Source: Xanthobacteraceae bacterium (GTDB lineage: Bacteria; Pseudomonadota; Alphaproteobacteria; Rhizobiales; Xanthobacteraceae). From it: 8,983 nt of DNA. Below the pieces are notes generated by a model. That model saw only the letters and a program-made list of their open reading frames with translations, made no database searches and was not told where the DNA came from. Shown here piece after piece: positions 6,383-8,983 of the stretch; position 1 is the stretch's first letter, and each line of letters starts with the position of its first letter. The stretch covers positions 1 through 8,983 of the forward strand of contig JAICQA010000089.1 of NCBI GenBank assembly GCA_025929595.1. Direction: 5' to 3'. Made by a program: the position numbers and the translations under genes.

Positions 6383-6412
6383 ATGAGCGGAATCGTAGCG
6401 GTCGACCGGTAA
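6383..6412 (+). other. Possible 9-codon leader ORF ahead of GGDEF copy 3
   Basis: ATG at 6383 follows AGGA (6374-6377) with a 5-nt spacer, the best Shine-Dalgarno match in this spacer. It encodes MSGIVAVDR and ends with TAA at 6410-6412. The last base is also the A of an ATG at 6412 that is in frame with the cyclase (TAATG, the same overlap seen at rplM-rpsI). It could couple or attenuate translation of copy 3, or be chance. No coding conservation can be judged here. Confidence 0.25.
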
Positions 6413-6425
6413 TGTCCGCGGGTCG

Positions 6426-6440
6426 GCCGCTTTCAGCGGC
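6426..6440 (+). repeat. Short hairpin just upstream of the GGDEF copy 3 start
   Basis: GCCGCT (6426-6431) and AGCGGC (6435-6440) pair perfectly over 6 bp around a 3-nt TTC loop. It ends 5 nt before the AGGCGGA that serves as ribosome binding site for ATG 6457, so it could influence initiation. Confidence 0.3.
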
Positions 6441-6456
6441 GATCCAGGCGGACTTC

Positions 6457-7788
6457 ATGAATCTCGACGCCCAGACGATGTTTGTGGTGACGATCGCCGT
6501 CGCCGCCGTCCTTGGCCTTCTGCTGTTTTACGCCTGGTATCAGCAGCGCCGGGTCACGTCGCTTGCCTGGTGGGGCGGAGCGCACTTTGTCGCTTGCTGT
6601 GCCGTATGGCTCATCAGCCAGCGCGGCGAGCTTTCGGAGTTCTGGTCAATCGAGGTCGCGAACGCGCTGCTGCTCGTTGCAGCCGGCATGACCTGGATGG
6701 GTGCCCGCCTGTTCGACGGCAATCGCGTCTCATTGGTCGGGATTTTTGGCGGCGCGGCTGTGTGGCTGCTGGCGGTCACCGGCACCAATCTAATGGCGGT
6801 TCCATACGGGCCGGCTCATTTCAGCTCGATGATCATCGCGGCTTACTCGTTCGGGGCGGCGATCGAGATCTGGCGCGGACGGCATGAAAGTCTGGTTTCG
6901 CGTCTTCCGCTTGTCGTGATGCTGTCGATGCACGGCGCACTCTATCTCCTGCGCGTGCCGCTTGCATTCCTCACACCGACTGCGAAGAGCGATGCGTTGT
7001 TTTCAAGCGCCTGGTTCGGCGTGATCGCGCTTGAGTCGCTGCTTTACATGATTGCTACCGCCTTCATCTTCCTGGCGATGGCCAAGGAGCGGATGGAGCT
7101 TGAACATAAGGTTGCCGCTACGACCGACCCACTGACAGGAATCGCCAACCGGCGCGCATTTCTGGACTCTGCCACGCGCAGCCTTAAACAGCGCTCGCGT
7201 GCGCCTCAGCCTGTATCCGCGCTGCTGTTCGATCTCGACCGGTTCAAGTCGATCAACGACCGGTTCGGTCACGCGATCGGCGACCGTGTATTGCGCGCCT
7301 TCACAGACATCGCGGTGATGGAATTGCGTTCGACCGACGTGCTCGGACGGCTGGGAGGCGAGGAATTCGGCGCCGTCCTGTTCGGCGCGGAAGCGGGGAG
7401 CGCTGCCGCGACAGCGGAACGGATCAGGGCGGGATTTGAAGCGATCTACGCACGCGACGGCCTGGCAGCCCAAAATGTCAGTGTCAGTGTGGGCGTCGCG
7501 TCAGTGCCGGCCGACGAAGACGTCGAGATCGAAACGCTGATGTCGAAGGCGGACGAGGCGCTCTATGTCGCGAAGGCGCGCGGCCGCAATCGGGTTGAAG
7601 TCGCCGACGGCTATCTCGCGCGCCGGACGGGCTTGAGCGGCCGCGAAATGGACGACTCGGGTGCGCGCCGCGGCGCGGAGGTGCCGACGTCCGTCGTGGG
7701 CGCAATCATGAGCCCGAGCGTCGTGCCGCAGCCGGCGCCGTTTGCCGACATGAACGAGACGAGCCCAGTTGTTCATCGCCGGGCGTAA
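6457..7788 (+). CDS. Membrane diguanylate cyclase (7-segment N-terminus + GGEEF), copy 3
   Basis: From ATG 6457 the protein has 443 residues. Hydrophobic segments lie at about 8-27, 36-53, 67-85, 93-112, 122-140, 150-172 and 185-208, followed by a MAKERMELEHKV linker. The GGDEF domain starts DPLTGIANRR, has FDLDRFKSINDRFGHAIGD from 258, an intact I-site RSTD (291-294) and GGEEF at 300-304. It should make c-di-GMP and be feedback-inhibited. The tail of about 55 residues is low in complexity and ends VVHRRA. ATG 6457 has AGGCGGA in front and gives the same GGEEF position as copy 1. An upstream in-frame ATG at 6412 would add 15 residues; it has no ribosome binding site but overlaps the stop of a 9-codon leader ORF, so it cannot be excluded. 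The gap from the copy 2 stop is 104 nt. Confidence 0.93.
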   Translation: MNLDAQTMFVVTIAVAAVLGLLLFYAWYQQRRVTSLAWWGGAHFVACCAVWLISQRGELSEFWSIEVANALLLVAAGMTWMGARLFDGNRVSLVGIFGGAAVWLLAVTGTNLMAVPYGPAHFSSMIIAAYSFGAAIEIWRGRHESLVSRLPLVVMLSMHGALYLLRVPLAFLTPTAKSDALFSSAWFGVIALESLLYMIATAFIFLAMAKERMELEHKVAATTDPLTGIANRRAFLDSATRSLKQRSRAPQPVSALLFDLDRFKSINDRFGHAIGDRVLRAFTDIAVMELRSTDVLGRLGGEEFGAVLFGAEAGSAAATAERIRAGFEAIYARDGLAAQNVSVSVGVASVPADEDVEIETLMSKADEALYVAKARGRNRVEVADGYLARRTGLSGREMDDSGARRGAEVPTSVVGAIMSPSVVPQPAPFADMNETSPVVHRRA

Positions 7789-7832
7789 CTGCGATTACAT
7801 TTCATTAACCATTCCGATTCTAGTCTTGTGCT

Positions 7833-8048
7833 ATGGCAGCGCAAGCAAGCGGCGATCTTTACGCCAACCTCGCACGGCTCGACGAAGACGCCGCGCGGGC
7901 CGGGTTTGCGATGGCCTGTACGCATCAATCGTCCGACGAACTGCACAGTGACCTGATCAAGCGCTATTTTGCGCTACATCCACGGCGGCGTCCGCTTGGG
8001 CTTGCGCTCGGAGCGACGCTTCTCGTCGGTTTTCTCATCCTGATCTGA
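7833..8048 (+). CDS. Small hypothetical protein with a C-terminal membrane segment
   Basis: I do not recognise this 71-residue protein. Residues 1-45 are soluble and mixed-charge. They are followed by LIKRYFALHPRRRP and a final hydrophobic segment, LGLALGATLLVGFLILI, that runs to the last residue. The basic PRRRP just before it suggests a tail-anchored inner-membrane protein with its N-terminus in the cytoplasm. It starts 44 nt after the third cyclase on the same strand. No good ribosome binding site is visible before ATG 7833, but the AT-richer stretch 7795-7825 ahead of it could hold a promoter. The strand, the sensible composition, and the terminator 21 nt after the stop support a real gene. 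It could be the last gene of the cyclase transcript or independent. Confidence 0.65.
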   Translation: MAAQASGDLYANLARLDEDAARAGFAMACTHQSSDELHSDLIKRYFALHPRRRPLGLALGATLLVGFLILI

Positions 8049-8069
8049 CGCGGCGGCGACTGGAATGCA

Positions 8070-8101
8070 AAACGGGGCGCTTGCGGCGCCCCGTTTGTTT
8101 T
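8070..8101. terminator. Bidirectional intrinsic terminator between the small gene and glnA
   Basis: AAACGGGGCGC (8070-8080) and GCGCCCCGTTT (8086-8096) form a perfect 11-bp stem around a 5-nt TTGCG loop. On the plus strand it runs into TTTGTTTT; on the minus strand the stem ends in GTTTT. It lies between two convergent genes, 21 nt after one stop and about 28 nt after the other, so it can serve both. Confidence 0.9.
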
Positions 8102-8123
8102 GGCCGCGTTTCCGGGAGGAAGC

Positions 8124-8983
8124 TCAGGCCGAGTAGTACATGTCGTATTCGATCGGATGCGGCGTGTGCTCGAAGCGGATCACTTCCGTCATCTTGAGAT
8201 CGATGTAGGAGTCGATGAAGTCGTCGTCGAACACGCCGCCCTTCTTGAGGAAGTCGCGGTCCTTGTCGAGGCTCGACAGCGCTTCGCGCAGCGAGCCGCA
8301 GACTGTCGGAATCTTCTTCAACTCCTTCGGCGGGAGATCGTAGAGGTCCTTGTCGATCGCCGAACCCGGGTCGAGCTTGTTCAGGATGCCGTCCATGCCG
8401 GCCATCAGCATCGCCGCGAAGCCGAGATAGGGATTGGCGGTCGGATCCGGGAAGCGGACTTCGACGCGCTTCGCCTTCGGCGAGCTCGCGAGCGGGATGC
8501 GGCACGACGCCGAGCGGTTACGCGCCGAGTAGGCGAGGAGCACGGGCGCTTCGAAGCCCGGCACCAGACGCTTGTAGGAGTTCGTGGACGGGTTCGTGAA
8601 GGCGTTGATTGCCTTCGCGTGCTTGATGATGCCGGCGATGTAGGAGAGGCAGATTTCCGACAGGTCGGCGTACTTGTTGCCGGCAAAGACGGGTGTCGAA
8701 CCCTTCCAGATCGACTGATGGCAATGCATGCCCGAACCATTGTCGCCATAAACCGGCTTCGGCATGAAGGTCGCCGTTTTGCCGTAGATGTTCGCGACCT
8801 GGTGGATCGCGTACTTATAGATTTGCATGTGAACGGCCATGCGGACGAGCGGGCCGAACTTCAAGCCGAGCTCATGCTGCGCCGACGCCACTTCGTGGTG
8901 ATGCTTTTCCACGACGCAGCCCATCTTGGCCATGGCGCCGAGCATTTCCGAGCGCATGTCCTGAAGCGAGTCGACCGGCGGGA
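8124..8983 (-). CDS. glnA: Glutamine synthetase type I (GlnA), C-terminal part, cut by the right edge
   Basis: The C-terminal 285 residues (of about 469 expected) of the dodecameric GSI enzyme, which makes glutamine from glutamate, ammonia and ATP in the cytosol. The frame is open to the edge, where it reads PPVDSLQDMRSEM, so the true start lies outside the window. Active-site segments visible are VEKHHHEVASAQHE, the metal/ATP loop FMPKPVYGDNGSGMHCHQS, the NPSTNSYKRLVPGFEAP flap, the ARNRSASCRIP arginine segment and VEVRFPDPTANPY. KDLYDLPP contains the tyrosine adenylylated by GlnE in the GSI-beta class (Tyr codon at 8340-8342, complement), so post-translational nitrogen control is expected. 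The protein ends EYDMYYSA, usual for rhizobial GlnA. It is convergent with the small membrane-protein gene, with a shared terminator between them. Confidence 0.98.
   Translation of the reverse strand, partial: PPVDSLQDMRSEMLGAMAKMGCVVEKHHHEVASAQHELGLKFGPLVRMAVHMQIYKYAIHQVANIYGKTATFMPKPVYGDNGSGMHCHQSIWKGSTPVFAGNKYADLSEICLSYIAGIIKHAKAINAFTNPSTNSYKRLVPGFEAPVLLAYSARNRSASCRIPLASSPKAKRVEVRFPDPTANPYLGFAAMLMAGMDGILNKLDPGSAIDKDLYDLPPKELKKIPTVCGSLREALSSLDKDRDFLKKGGVFDDDFIDSYIDLKMTEVIRFEHTPHPIEYDMYYSA

Overview
The window is chromosomal DNA from an alphaproteobacterium, most likely of the order Hyphomicrobiales (Rhizobiales; Bradyrhizobium/Xanthobacteraceae-like). The base composition is GC-rich. Ribosomal protein S9 has the roughly 30-residue N-terminal extension and the SKR end usual for that group. 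The MetY, CoA-binding protein and GlnA sequences also read like rhizobial ones. Genus-level placement is inference. No mobile element, CRISPR array, tRNA or rRNA is visible, and base use shows no obvious foreign block.

Layout. (1) Positions 1-1846, minus strand: an apparent operon read from right to left, with an ECHDC3-like crotonase-fold protein, a small CoA-binding Rossmann protein that starts on a TTG overlapping the previous stop, and the N-terminal third of a PLP-dependent O-acetylhomoserine sulfhydrylase (MetY) that runs off the left edge. (2) Positions 1925-2365, plus strand, divergent: a hotdog-fold PaaI-type thioesterase. (3) Positions 2499-3439, plus: rplM-rpsI with overlapping stop and start (TAATG), a candidate promoter with an operator-like palindrome upstream, and a strong intrinsic terminator downstream. 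(4) Positions 3701-7788, plus: three tandem paralogous membrane diguanylate cyclases, each with about seven predicted membrane segments followed by a GGEEF domain. (5) Positions 7833-8048, plus: an unrecognised 71-residue protein with a C-terminal membrane segment. (6) Positions 8124-8983, minus, convergent: the C-terminal 285 residues of type I glutamine synthetase (GlnA). A bidirectional terminator separates it from the small gene.

How it fits together. Most of the window is housekeeping: sulfur amino acid synthesis, ribosomal proteins and nitrogen assimilation. The accessory part is the 4-kb array of three diguanylate cyclases. All three keep the GGEEF catalytic signature. Copies 1 and 3 keep the RxxD product-inhibition site, while copy 2 has Lys in place of Arg. 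Their shared seven-segment N-terminal region matches no sensor domain I can name. The spacers between them contain a long imperfect hairpin, a 14-nt imperfect tandem repeat, and a short leader ORF plus hairpin. Together they look like a duplicated and diverging set of c-di-GMP input modules. I see no clearly new defence, mobile or biosynthetic system.
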